From Shinella pollutisoli (GTDB taxonomy: Bacteria; Pseudomonadota; Alphaproteobacteria; Rhizobiales; Rhizobiaceae): 64,000 bases of DNA. The notes below the pieces were generated by a model. The model was not told where the DNA came from, did not search any database, and worked only from the letters and a program-made list of their open reading frames with translations. This document shows positions 16,139-23,911 of this stretch, piece by piece. Made by a program: the position numbers and the translations under genes. The stretch is from contig NZ_JANFDG010000024.1 of assembly GCF_024609765.1 (NCBI RefSeq), positions 1 through 64,000 on the forward strand, in the 5' to 3' direction. Numbering within the stretch: the stretch's first letter is position 1; every line of letters begins with the position of its first letter.

Positions 16139-16998
16139 GCGGGCACGACGCCATGGTTTCCGGAAACGGGAGAGCCCGCAAAGCCGCGCTCCCCTGGCCG
16201 CTGGCAGTGGGCGGCCTTCTGGTCGGCCTGCACATCGTCGTCGCGCTCCTCACCCTCGTCTGGACGCCCTACGGGGTGGGCGACATGGCCGGCGGCCGTC
16301 TCGAAGCGCCGTCGCTCGCCCATTGGGCGGGCACGGACCGGCTCGGCCGCGACCTCATGACCCAGATCATGATCGGCTCGCGCATCGCCCTTCTGGTCGG
16401 CTGCGGCGCGGTCGCGCTCGGCGCGCTGATCGGCGTCACCATCGGCATCCTCGCCGCCTTCGCCACGCGCACGCTCGACGACGTGCTGGCCGCAGCACTC
16501 GACATCCTCATCGCCTTCCCGACGCTGCTGCTCGCCATGCTGATCGTCGCCTCCAGCGACGGTGCGAGCCTCGGGACGGCGATCCTCGCCATCGGCATCG
16601 CCGGCTCGGCCATCGTCGCGCGGCTGACGCGCATCCTGGCGAAGCGGGTCCTGGCGATGGACTACATCACGGCGGCGCGGGTCGCCGGCACCGGCTGGCC
16701 GGGCATCGCGCGCATCCACGTGCTGCCGAACATCTGGCCGACGCTGATCGTCAATTTCGCCCTGCAATTCGGGCTCGCGGTGATCGCCGAGGCGTCGCTC
16801 TCCTATCTCGGCCTCGGCGCGCCGCCGCCGAACGCCTCCTGGGGCCGGCTCCTGCAGGAGGCGCAGGCCTCCGTCTACACCGCGCCCTTCGGCGCCATCG
16901 CGCCGGGCATCGCGCTGGTGTCGCTGGTCATCGGCCTCAACCTCTTCGCCGACGGCCTGCGCGACGCCGCCGACCCCACCCGCAGGAGGAGCCGGTGA
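16135..16998 (+). CDS. Dipeptide-type ABC transporter permease (DppC family)
   Basis: Permease of 287 residues. After an N-terminal hydrophobic helix (PLAVGGLLVGLHIVVALLTL) comes the DppC hallmark HWAGTDRLGRDLMTQIMIGS, then several membrane segments, the EAA loop YITAARVAGTGWPGIARIHV and the LSYLGLGAPPPNASWGRLLQ motif found in nearly all OppC/DppC proteins. It overlaps dppB by ATGA and the following ATPase gene by GTGA, so the genes are translationally coupled. It forms the translocation channel with the DppB-like subunit. Confidence 0.92.
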   Translation: MSGHDAMVSGNGRARKAALPWPLAVGGLLVGLHIVVALLTLVWTPYGVGDMAGGRLEAPSLAHWAGTDRLGRDLMTQIMIGSRIALLVGCGAVALGALIGVTIGILAAFATRTLDDVLAAALDILIAFPTLLLAMLIVASSDGASLGTAILAIGIAGSAIVARLTRILAKRVLAMDYITAARVAGTGWPGIARIHVLPNIWPTLIVNFALQFGLAVIAEASLSYLGLGAPPPNASWGRLLQEAQASVYTAPFGAIAPGIALVSLVIGLNLFADGLRDAADPTRRRSR

Positions 16999-17804
16999 GC
17001 ACGCTGCTGTCGGTCGAGAACCTCGAGATCCGCACCGCCGGGCGGGTGCTGGTGTCCGGCGTCTCCTTCTCCATCACCGCCGGCGAAAGGGTGGGGCTGA
17101 TCGGCGAATCCGGTTCCGGCAAGTCGCTGACGGCGCTCGCCGTCCTCGGCCTTCTGCCGGACTCCATGCGCGCGTCCGGCTCCGTCCTCATGGACGGCCG
17201 CCAGATCGTCGGCGCGCGGGACCGCGATCTGGTCCCGCTTCGCGGCCGCAGCGTTGCCGCGGTGTTCCAGGAGCCCATGACGGCGCTCGACCCGCTGATG
17301 CGCATCGGCGGCCAGGTGGGCGAGGTGGTGCGCCGCCGTGCCGCGCGCGACGGCAGGAAGCCGGGAAGGGCGGAGGTGGACGCGCAGGTGACGGCGCTCC
17401 TCGAGCGTGTCGCCCTGCCGGAGCCGGGACGCGTCGCCCGCGCCTTCCCGCACGAGATTTCCGGCGGCCAGCGCCAGCGCGCGGCCATCGCCATGGCGCT
17501 CGCCTGCCGGCCGAAACTCCTGATCGCCGACGAGCCGACGACGGCGCTCGACGTGACGACGCAGGCCGAGATCCTGAAGCTCATGGAAGGGCTGGTGCGC
17601 GACGAGGGCATGGGTCTTCTCTTCATCAGCCACGACCTGCCGGTCGTCGCTACGGTGGCCGAGCGGGCGCTGGTGATGCGCCGGGGCGAATTGATCGAGG
17701 AAGGGGCGGTGGAGCCGCTCTTCGACCGGCCGGCCCATCCCTACACGGAAGGCCTGGTCGCCGCCGCGCGCGCCTTCGATGCGGCACTGGAGACGGCGCC
17801 ATGA
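16995..17804 (+). CDS. Dipeptide-type ABC transporter ATPase (DppD/OppD family)
   Basis: ATPase of 269 residues starting with GTG 16995, which overlaps the permease stop and follows AGGAGG. Walker A is GESGSGKS, the Q-loop is VFQEPMTALDPLMRIGGQ, the signature is ISGGQRQR, Walker B is LLIADEPTTALDVT, and the switch is FISHDLPVV. The C-terminus (RPAHPYTEGLVAA) is the start of the oligopeptide-transporter C-terminal domain, but the usual cysteine-rich Fe-S or extended tail of DppD is cut short, as is common in rhizobial operons. Confidence 0.9.
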   Translation: MSTLLSVENLEIRTAGRVLVSGVSFSITAGERVGLIGESGSGKSLTALAVLGLLPDSMRASGSVLMDGRQIVGARDRDLVPLRGRSVAAVFQEPMTALDPLMRIGGQVGEVVRRRAARDGRKPGRAEVDAQVTALLERVALPEPGRVARAFPHEISGGQRQRAAIAMALACRPKLLIADEPTTALDVTTQAEILKLMEGLVRDEGMGLLFISHDLPVVATVAERALVMRRGELIEEGAVEPLFDRPAHPYTEGLVAAARAFDAALETAP

Positions 17805-18553
17805 CGCTCCTTTCCCTTTCCGGCGTCTCCTTCGCCTATGCGGCGGGAAAGACTGTGCTGCACGGCATCGACCTTGCCGTGCGCGACGGCGGCAATCTTG
17901 GCATCGTCGGGGAATCCGGCTCCGGCAAGACGACGCTGCTGAAGCTGCTTCTCGGCCTCGAGCGCGCCTCGGCCGGCACGGTCTCCTTCCGCGGTGCGCC
18001 TCTCGACGCCCGCGACCGCGGCTTCATGCTCGGCTTCCGCCGCAGCGTGCAGGCGGTGTTCCAGGACCCCTATTCCTCGCTCGATCCGCGCCAGCGGGTG
18101 TCCGACATCGTCGCCGAGCCGCTGCGCTCGCTGAAGATCGGGACGGACATCGCCGAAGCGGTGGCACAGGCCCTGCGCGACGTCGATCTTCCGCCGGATG
18201 CGGCGGGGCGCTATCCGCACGAGTTTTCGGGCGGCCAGCGCCAGAGGATCGCGATCGCCCGGGCGATCGTCGCCCGGCCCGCGCTCATCGTCGCCGACGA
18301 GGTGGTGAGCGCGCTCGACCTCACCACCCGCACCCGCATCATCGACCTCATGCGCGCCCTTTCGACCCGGACGACCTTCGTCGTCGTGTCGCACGACATC
18401 GCGCTGGTGGCGCTGCTCTGCGAGCGGCTGGTGGTGCTGGAAAAGGGCCGGATCGTGGAGGAGGGCGCCACGCGCGAGATCCTTGCCCGCCCGTCGCATC
18501 CCTATACGCAGAGGCTGCTCGCCAGCACGCCGAGAATGCCCGCGCGCGGGTGA
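17801..18553 (+). CDS. Dipeptide-type ABC transporter ATPase (DppF/OppF family)
   Basis: Second ATPase, 250 residues; the ATGA overlap couples it to the first ATPase gene. Walker A GESGSGKTT, Q-loop VFQDPYSSLDPRQRVSDI (the DPYSSLDPR motif is diagnostic for DppF/OppF), signature FSGGQRQR, Walker B LIVADEVVSALDLTT (valine-valine in place of the usual PTSALD) and switch VVSHDIALV are seen. Replacement of the Walker B-adjacent proline is mild and activity is expected. It closes the five-gene dipeptide-type operon; a HAD gene on the other strand follows. Confidence 0.9.
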   Translation: MTLLSLSGVSFAYAAGKTVLHGIDLAVRDGGNLGIVGESGSGKTTLLKLLLGLERASAGTVSFRGAPLDARDRGFMLGFRRSVQAVFQDPYSSLDPRQRVSDIVAEPLRSLKIGTDIAEAVAQALRDVDLPPDAAGRYPHEFSGGQRQRIAIARAIVARPALIVADEVVSALDLTTRTRIIDLMRALSTRTTFVVVSHDIALVALLCERLVVLEKGRIVEEGATREILARPSHPYTQRLLASTPRMPARG

Positions 18554-18586
18554 GCGGGAAAGCCGTGCCGTCGCGCCCGCTCGCCG

Positions 18587-19234
18587 TCACAGGCCGAGGA
18601 TGGCGCGGGCGATGTCGAGCGATTCGGCCTGGTGATGGGCGCGCAGATCCCGGCTCGGGGCCATGTCCGGCACCTGGATGATGATCTTCACGTCCGCGGC
18701 GAGGGCGGCGCGCACGCCAAGGTCGCTGTCGTCGAGCGCCACGCATTCCGAAGGGCGGAGATCGAGAAGCCGCGCGGCTTCGAGGTAGACATCGGGCGCC
18801 GGCTTTCCACGCTCGACCTGATCGATACCGACGATGGCGTCGATCCGTTCCAGGAGGCCCGTCTGCTCGAGCTTCCATGCCGCGCGGGCGGTGACGCCGT
18901 TGGTCGCGACGGCGCGCGGCAACTTGTGCCTGTCGAGCGCATCGAGGAAATCGTGAACGCCCGGCCTGAGCGGGATGCCTTCCCGCATCCGCGCATGGAG
19001 CGATTCATTCCACGCCGCGTCGAGAGCCGCCGCATCGATCTCCATTCCCAGCTCCAGGCCGATGAGACGGGCGTTCTCGGCTTGCGGAACGCCGACCAGC
19101 CGATTGAAGAAGGACGGCTCCAGCTCGTGGCCGAGGCTGCGGAGCACGGCGGGCGCGATCTCCAGCTGAAGCCGCTCGGTGTCCAGCAGGAGCCCGTCCA
19201 GGTCGAGAATGACGCCGGAGAAATCTATCGACAT
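18587..19234 (-). CDS. HAD-superfamily phosphatase/beta-phosphoglucomutase-like hydrolase
   Basis: A 215-residue cytoplasmic HAD enzyme of subfamily I. Motif I is FSGVILDLDGLLLDTE (nucleophile D10, acid/base D12), a helical cap covers residues 15-85, motif II is RAVATNG, motif III lysine lies in VERGKPAPDVYLEA, and motif IV is VALDDSDLGVRAA. The arrangement matches beta-phosphoglucomutase and 2-deoxyglucose-6-phosphatase-type proteins. It is monocistronic and convergent with the dipeptide-type ABC operon, 33 bases from its end, so no function can be read from context. A broad sugar-phosphate phosphatase role is likely but unproven. Confidence 0.82.
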   Translation of the reverse strand: MSIDFSGVILDLDGLLLDTERLQLEIAPAVLRSLGHELEPSFFNRLVGVPQAENARLIGLELGMEIDAAALDAAWNESLHARMREGIPLRPGVHDFLDALDRHKLPRAVATNGVTARAAWKLEQTGLLERIDAIVGIDQVERGKPAPDVYLEAARLLDLRPSECVALDDSDLGVRAALAADVKIIIQVPDMAPSRDLRAHHQAESLDIARAILGL

Positions 19235-19417
19235 GTCGAAATTCCATCAGATTGCGATGCGGCTAGACAAGAGAATGCACGGGCACTCTCCTTTTGCGTC
19301 ATTCGCCCGCAACACGGGCGTGCGGCGGATCGAAAACGCATTAAAAACTTGAACGTTCTTTAACCCGATAAATCTAGTCCTTGAATAATAACAATACATC
19401 CTGGTGCGGCAACCGAC

Positions 19418-20644
19418 ATGACGACACTGAAATCCTTCACCGCCACCGGCGACACCACGGTGCAGGCGCTCGCCGGTCTGGCCGGAGCGATCGGCGAAAC
19501 GTCTCTCGATGCAAGTCTCGTCTGCGTCTTCTACGACGCCGCGCATGACGACGGTGCGATCTTCGATTTCCTGCGGGCCCGCTTCGATCGTGCCGCGATC
19601 CTCGGTGGAACCTCCTGCAACGGCGTCATGAACCAGAGCGGGCTTGGCGGGCCGCGCTCCATCGGCCTCCTCGTGCTGGAGGACCCGGAAGGAAACTACG
19701 GCGCGGCATCGACGCGGCTTCAGGGCGATGCGGCCGATTGTGCCGAGCGAACCCTGCATGCCGCCCTCGAACAGGCCGATTGCGCCGGCGAGCTGCCGGA
19801 GCTGATCTGGATCTATCAGGCACCCGGGCAGGAGGAGTCCGTCATCGAAGGGCTTCGCCGCGTCGTCGGCGATCGATGCCCGATCATCGGCGGCAGCTCG
19901 GCCGACAACGACGTGAGCGGACAATGGCGGCAGATGGGACCGGACGGCGCGTTCGGCGACGGGCTCGTGGTCGCCGTCCTCTTTTCCTCCGGCGGCATCG
20001 GCTATGCGTTCCAGGGGGGCTACGAGCCGAGCGGCGAAAGCGGCATCGTCACGCGGATCGGCTACGATCCGGTCGGCGAGAGCGGCGTGGTCACCCAGTC
20101 CGCCGGCCGGCAGATCATCTCCATTGACGGAGAGCCGGCCGCCGAGGTTTACAACCGATGGATCGGCGGCGTGCTCGGCGACAAGCTTCAGAACGGCGGA
20201 AACATCCTGATCGACACCACCCTGCATCCGGTCGGCGTCGACGTGGGCAAGATCGAGGGGATCACCAATTATCTGCTGATCCATCCGGACAAGATCCTGA
20301 CCGGCGGCGTGCTTTCGACATTCGCCTCCATCGAGGAAGGCACGCGGCTTTACAGCATGAAGGGCGAGCGCACGCGCCTCATCACCCGCGCCGGCAAGGT
20401 CGCGTCGGCCGCCGCCGCCATGCTGCCCGGCGGGGAGGAAAGCCTCGCCGGCGGCCTCGTCGTCTACTGCGGCGGCTGCATGCTCGCGGTCGGCGATGAA
20501 ATGCCCCGGGTCGCCAGCGCCGTGACCGGGAGCTTCCGGGGCAGGCCGTTCCTCGGCTGCTTCACCTTCGGCGAACAGGGCGCGATCCTCGGCAAGAACG
20601 CCCACGGCAACCTGATGATCTCGGCGATCGCCTTCGGAGAGTGA
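19418..20644 (+). CDS. FIST-domain sensory protein
   Basis: A cytoplasmic 408-residue protein with FIST N (about residues 30-230) and FIST C (about 245-385) domains. FIST features include the GGTSCNGVMNQSG turn, IIGGSSADND, and the C-terminal part ending LGCFTFGEQGAI. FIST domains are proposed small-molecule (possibly amino acid) sensors attached to signalling enzymes. The next gene, a GAF-GGDEF-EAL enzyme, starts 7 bases downstream, so this is a two-gene sensor-effector unit. The protein contains a tandem 14-residue duplication at DNA positions 20018-20101 (GYEPSGESGIVTRI followed by GYDPVGESGVVTQS) beside the FIST C boundary; other FIST proteins known to me have one such segment. Confidence 0.85.
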   Translation: MTTLKSFTATGDTTVQALAGLAGAIGETSLDASLVCVFYDAAHDDGAIFDFLRARFDRAAILGGTSCNGVMNQSGLGGPRSIGLLVLEDPEGNYGAASTRLQGDAADCAERTLHAALEQADCAGELPELIWIYQAPGQEESVIEGLRRVVGDRCPIIGGSSADNDVSGQWRQMGPDGAFGDGLVVAVLFSSGGIGYAFQGGYEPSGESGIVTRIGYDPVGESGVVTQSAGRQIISIDGEPAAEVYNRWIGGVLGDKLQNGGNILIDTTLHPVGVDVGKIEGITNYLLIHPDKILTGGVLSTFASIEEGTRLYSMKGERTRLITRAGKVASAAAAMLPGGEESLAGGLVVYCGGCMLAVGDEMPRVASAVTGSFRGRPFLGCFTFGEQGAILGKNAHGNLMISAIAFGE

Positions 20645-20651
20645 GAGCACG

Positions 20652-22688
20652 GTGGTGGAAGGTTCCGAGGAACTTCGCGAGGCACTGATGACGCTGCGCA
20701 GGGAAAACGATCTCCTGCGCATCGAGACCACGCATGCCAATCTTCTGCTGAAGGCGCTGGATGCGGTCCTGTGCGTGGACGGTGACGACGATCCCTTCGC
20801 CGGCGTGTTCTCCGCCCTGATACCGGTCTTCGAATGTTCCCTTGCGATCGTGCTGATCGAACAGGAGGGCGGCGGCGACGCGTTGGAATGCGTGGCGGCG
20901 AGCGCGGCGCCGGCCGTCGGCTCCCTGTGGGCACGGGACAAGCTGCTCGGCAAGGCCCTCTCCGGCCGGATCGTCACGACGGTCGCGGAGGCAGGGGCCG
21001 TGGCATGGCCGGAAATACCCGGGCTCGGTCTTGCGGGCAGGGAGCCGGCCCTCTACCTGCCGCTCGGTGTGCGCGGGCGGCGTGGCCTCATGCTGCTCCT
21101 GCGCGAGTGCGGCCGGCCGGGCTTCGACCGGGCGCATGTCGCCCTGGCGAAGAAGTTCTCCCTGCTCGCCTCCCATGCCTTCGCCGCCAAGCGCGCAAGC
21201 CAGACCGAAGCGGAAAGCCACCGCCTGAAGCACCTGACGGACCAGCTCGCGGCAAGCCAGCGGGCCTTGCAGCACCGCGCCAACCACGACCAGCTCACCG
21301 GATTGCCGAACCGCGCCTATATCCAGGAGCTGATCGGCGAGGCGATCGCGCGCCGCGGCCCCGACGAGAAGCTCGCCCTCGCCTTTATCGACCTCGACGA
21401 TTTCAAGCGGGTCAACGACATCTACGGCCATGCCGCGGGCGATGCGCTGCTCAAGACCGTCTCCGAGCGGGTCTGTTCCTCGATAAGGCATACGGACATC
21501 TTCGGCCGCATCAGCGGCGACGAGTTCGTGATCGTGCTCAACCCGGTCACGCGGCGGTCGGACATCTCGGCGCTCGTCAACCGGATGCGCGCCCGGCTGC
21601 GGGAGCCCTTCAGCTTCGAGGGCGCGGAAATACGCCCCTCGGCGTCGATCGGCGTGGCGATCCATCCGATGCACGGCAACGACTACGAGACGTTGCGGCG
21701 GCATGCCGACATGGCCATGTATCGCGCCAAGACCATTTCCAAGGGGGGCGTCGCCTTCTTCAATCGCCAGCTCGGGAAGAAGGCGATGGAGAAGCATGTC
21801 CTGGAGCACGAGCTGCGCGATGCTCTCGACAGCCATGCCTTCCACTGCGCGCTTCAGAAAAAGGTCGATATCCGCACGGGTGCGATCGTCGGTTTCGAGG
21901 CGCTGCTGCGCTGGGTCGACCGGCACGGCGCCGTTCGCCTGCCGGGAACGTTCCTGCCGCTGGCGAACGAACTCGGCCTCCTCAACGATATCAGCAACCT
22001 CGTCGTGAGCGATCTGGCGCGCGCGCTCCCGCGTCTCGACGAGGTCTTCGGGACCTCCGTCCACTACAGTGTGAACGTTTCGCCGATCCAGGCCGTGAAC
22101 ATGCAGTTCATGCAGGGCCTCGTCCGCAGGCTTCGCGATACCGGCCGGGCAGGCTCCTTCATGCTGGAACTGACGGAGGAGTCGCTTGCCGCCACCGGAC
22201 CGTTCCAGTCCCAGGTGCTGCCGCTTCTGCGGGACGCCGGCCTCCGGCTCTCCATCGATGATTTCGGCACGGGCTATTCCTCGCTCTCCACCATCGCGGA
22301 TCTGACCGTCGACGAGCTCAAGATCGACCGGTCCCTGATCTCGGCCATCCACACGCGGCCCCGCAACCAGAGCATCCTGCGCGCAATCGAGTCCCTCGGC
22401 ATGGCGCTCGGGATCTCCGTCGTGGCCGAAGGCATCGAGACGAACGAGGAGAAGCTCTACCTCATGGCCCAGTCAGAATTGCGGATCGGCCAGGGATATC
22501 TGTTCCACAAGCCCCAGCTGCTGGGCGACCTGTTGAAGGAGGCGTCCCCGGTGACACCGGATTCCTCGATCATCGACGGAGGATCGATGCCGCATGAAGC
22601 CGGGCGCCTCGCCATTGCCGCGGCAGCCGGGGGGTTGGGGTCGATAGTTCTGCGACGGGATTGCGGATGTAATCCGCCGAAGGTTTGA
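20652..22688 (+). CDS. GAF-like/GGDEF/EAL cyclic-di-GMP enzyme
   Basis: A soluble protein of 678 residues starting GTG 20652. Order: short coiled coil (residues 1-40), GAF-like domain (45-185), helical linker, GGDEF domain (about 205-370) and EAL domain (about 385-630). The active-site motif is SGDEF at 288-292, still compatible with diguanylate cyclase activity, with an RHTD inhibitory-site motif five residues upstream (279-282). EAL has FEALLRW (E416), VNVSP, LTEES, DDFGTGYSSL, ELKIDRS and GQGYLFHKP, so all usual phosphodiesterase residues are present. It follows the FIST gene by 7 bases and probably receives its signal. The last 45 residues are a disordered or low-complexity tail. Confidence 0.92.
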   Translation: MVEGSEELREALMTLRRENDLLRIETTHANLLLKALDAVLCVDGDDDPFAGVFSALIPVFECSLAIVLIEQEGGGDALECVAASAAPAVGSLWARDKLLGKALSGRIVTTVAEAGAVAWPEIPGLGLAGREPALYLPLGVRGRRGLMLLLRECGRPGFDRAHVALAKKFSLLASHAFAAKRASQTEAESHRLKHLTDQLAASQRALQHRANHDQLTGLPNRAYIQELIGEAIARRGPDEKLALAFIDLDDFKRVNDIYGHAAGDALLKTVSERVCSSIRHTDIFGRISGDEFVIVLNPVTRRSDISALVNRMRARLREPFSFEGAEIRPSASIGVAIHPMHGNDYETLRRHADMAMYRAKTISKGGVAFFNRQLGKKAMEKHVLEHELRDALDSHAFHCALQKKVDIRTGAIVGFEALLRWVDRHGAVRLPGTFLPLANELGLLNDISNLVVSDLARALPRLDEVFGTSVHYSVNVSPIQAVNMQFMQGLVRRLRDTGRAGSFMLELTEESLAATGPFQSQVLPLLRDAGLRLSIDDFGTGYSSLSTIADLTVDELKIDRSLISAIHTRPRNQSILRAIESLGMALGISVVAEGIETNEEKLYLMAQSELRIGQGYLFHKPQLLGDLLKEASPVTPDSSIIDGGSMPHEAGRLAIAAAAGGLGSIVLRRDCGCNPPKV

Positions 22689-22867
22689 AGTTCCTCGCGC
22701 TGCAGACACGTGCGTCGATGCGTCCGCTTCTTGACGACCGCTGATGAACTTCTTTCGCCGGGCGCGGATTTGACGTCACTGTGCTCCCCGTTCGGTAAAA
22801 CCCTTTCTTGCGCTTTAGCAATTGTTTCAGGGGTGTGTGCTTTCTTCCCTGTAGAAGGAGATCAGGC

Positions 22868-23911
22868 ATGAAGAGCATGTTCTTACTGGGAATGCTGGTC
22901 GCAGCGGTGGCGGCCCCGACAAGCCTTCGGGCCGAGACGCTCAATCTTCTCATCTGGGAAAAATACATTTCCGACAACGTGCTCAAGCGCTGGACCGAAG
23001 AAACGGGCATCACGGTCCGGCAGATATTCTTCGACAACGGCGACGACCGGGACCGGCTGCTCGCCGACCCCAACTCCGACATCGACCTTGCCATCCTGAA
23101 CGAGAACATCACGGGCCTCTATTCGCGCCAGGGCATGCTGGTGGAGGTCTCGGAAAGGACCGTGCCGTCGGCAAGGCATTCGGTCGCGCGGTGGCGCGAG
23201 CGGTGCTTCGGATACGGCATCCCCTATTTCTGGGGCACGCTCGGCATCGTCTACCGCGCGGACAAAGTGGAGACGGCGCCGGTTTCCTGGGCCGACCTGC
23301 TCGCGCCCCCGAAATCCCTCGCCGGCCACGTGGCCATGGTCAGCACCTATGACGACCTGCTCACCCCGCCGCTGATCATGGCCGGGAAATCGGCGAGCAC
23401 GGAAAACGAGGAGGAGCTGAAGGCTGCATTCGAGATGCTCAAGGCGCAGGCGCCGTCCGTCGGCACCTACACCTATATCGTGACCTCCTCCCAGGACGCC
23501 GCCATCGGCGACGACCTCCACATGGCTCTCGCCTATAGCGGCGACCAGTTCACCCTGAGCGACGTCACGTCCCATCCCTGGAAGTACGTCCTTCCGAAGG
23601 AGGGCAGCGTCCTGTGGGTGGATTGCCTGGGGGCGAACGCCAATTCCCCGCGCCGCGATCTCGCCGTGAAGTTCCTGGACTTTATCAACCAGCCGGACGT
23701 GGCCGCGCAGAACGCCCTCGACCTGTCGATGCCGACGGCCAATGCATCCGCCATCCCGCTCCTGCCGGCGGAGATGCGCGACGATCGCGAGATCTTCCCG
23801 GCGGAAGAGACGGTCGCCGCGAGCCAGTTCTACAAGGAGTATCCGGCGTCCGTCATCCAGTTGCGAAAGCGTATCGTCAGCGCGGTCATGAGCATCCATG
23901 ACACTCAGTAG
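22868..23911 (+). CDS. Polyamine-binding-protein-like periplasmic sensor (PotD/NspS-like)
   Basis: Periplasmic protein of 347 residues; ATG 22868 follows GAAGGAG and opens with a signal peptide (MFLLGMLVAAVAAP, cleaved before ETLNLLIW). The mature N-terminus LNLLIWEKYISDNVLKRWTE and the IPYFWGTLGIVYR segment are the marks of PotD/PotF-family spermidine/putrescine proteins. There is no permease or ATPase beside it; instead its 3' end overlaps a membrane GGDEF-EAL gene by 14 bases. This is the arrangement of V. cholerae nspS-mbaA, in which NspS loaded with norspermidine changes the activity of MbaA. A polyamine-sensing role is therefore inferred, not shown. Confidence 0.85.
   Translation: MKSMFLLGMLVAAVAAPTSLRAETLNLLIWEKYISDNVLKRWTEETGITVRQIFFDNGDDRDRLLADPNSDIDLAILNENITGLYSRQGMLVEVSERTVPSARHSVARWRERCFGYGIPYFWGTLGIVYRADKVETAPVSWADLLAPPKSLAGHVAMVSTYDDLLTPPLIMAGKSASTENEEELKAAFEMLKAQAPSVGTYTYIVTSSQDAAIGDDLHMALAYSGDQFTLSDVTSHPWKYVLPKEGSVLWVDCLGANANSPRRDLAVKFLDFINQPDVAAQNALDLSMPTANASAIPLLPAEMRDDREIFPAEETVAASQFYKEYPASVIQLRKRIVSAVMSIHDTQ

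Noticed and set aside
20562-22352. A 596-codon minus-strand frame
   Set aside because: Antisense to the GAF-GGDEF-EAL gene, whose motifs are intact.
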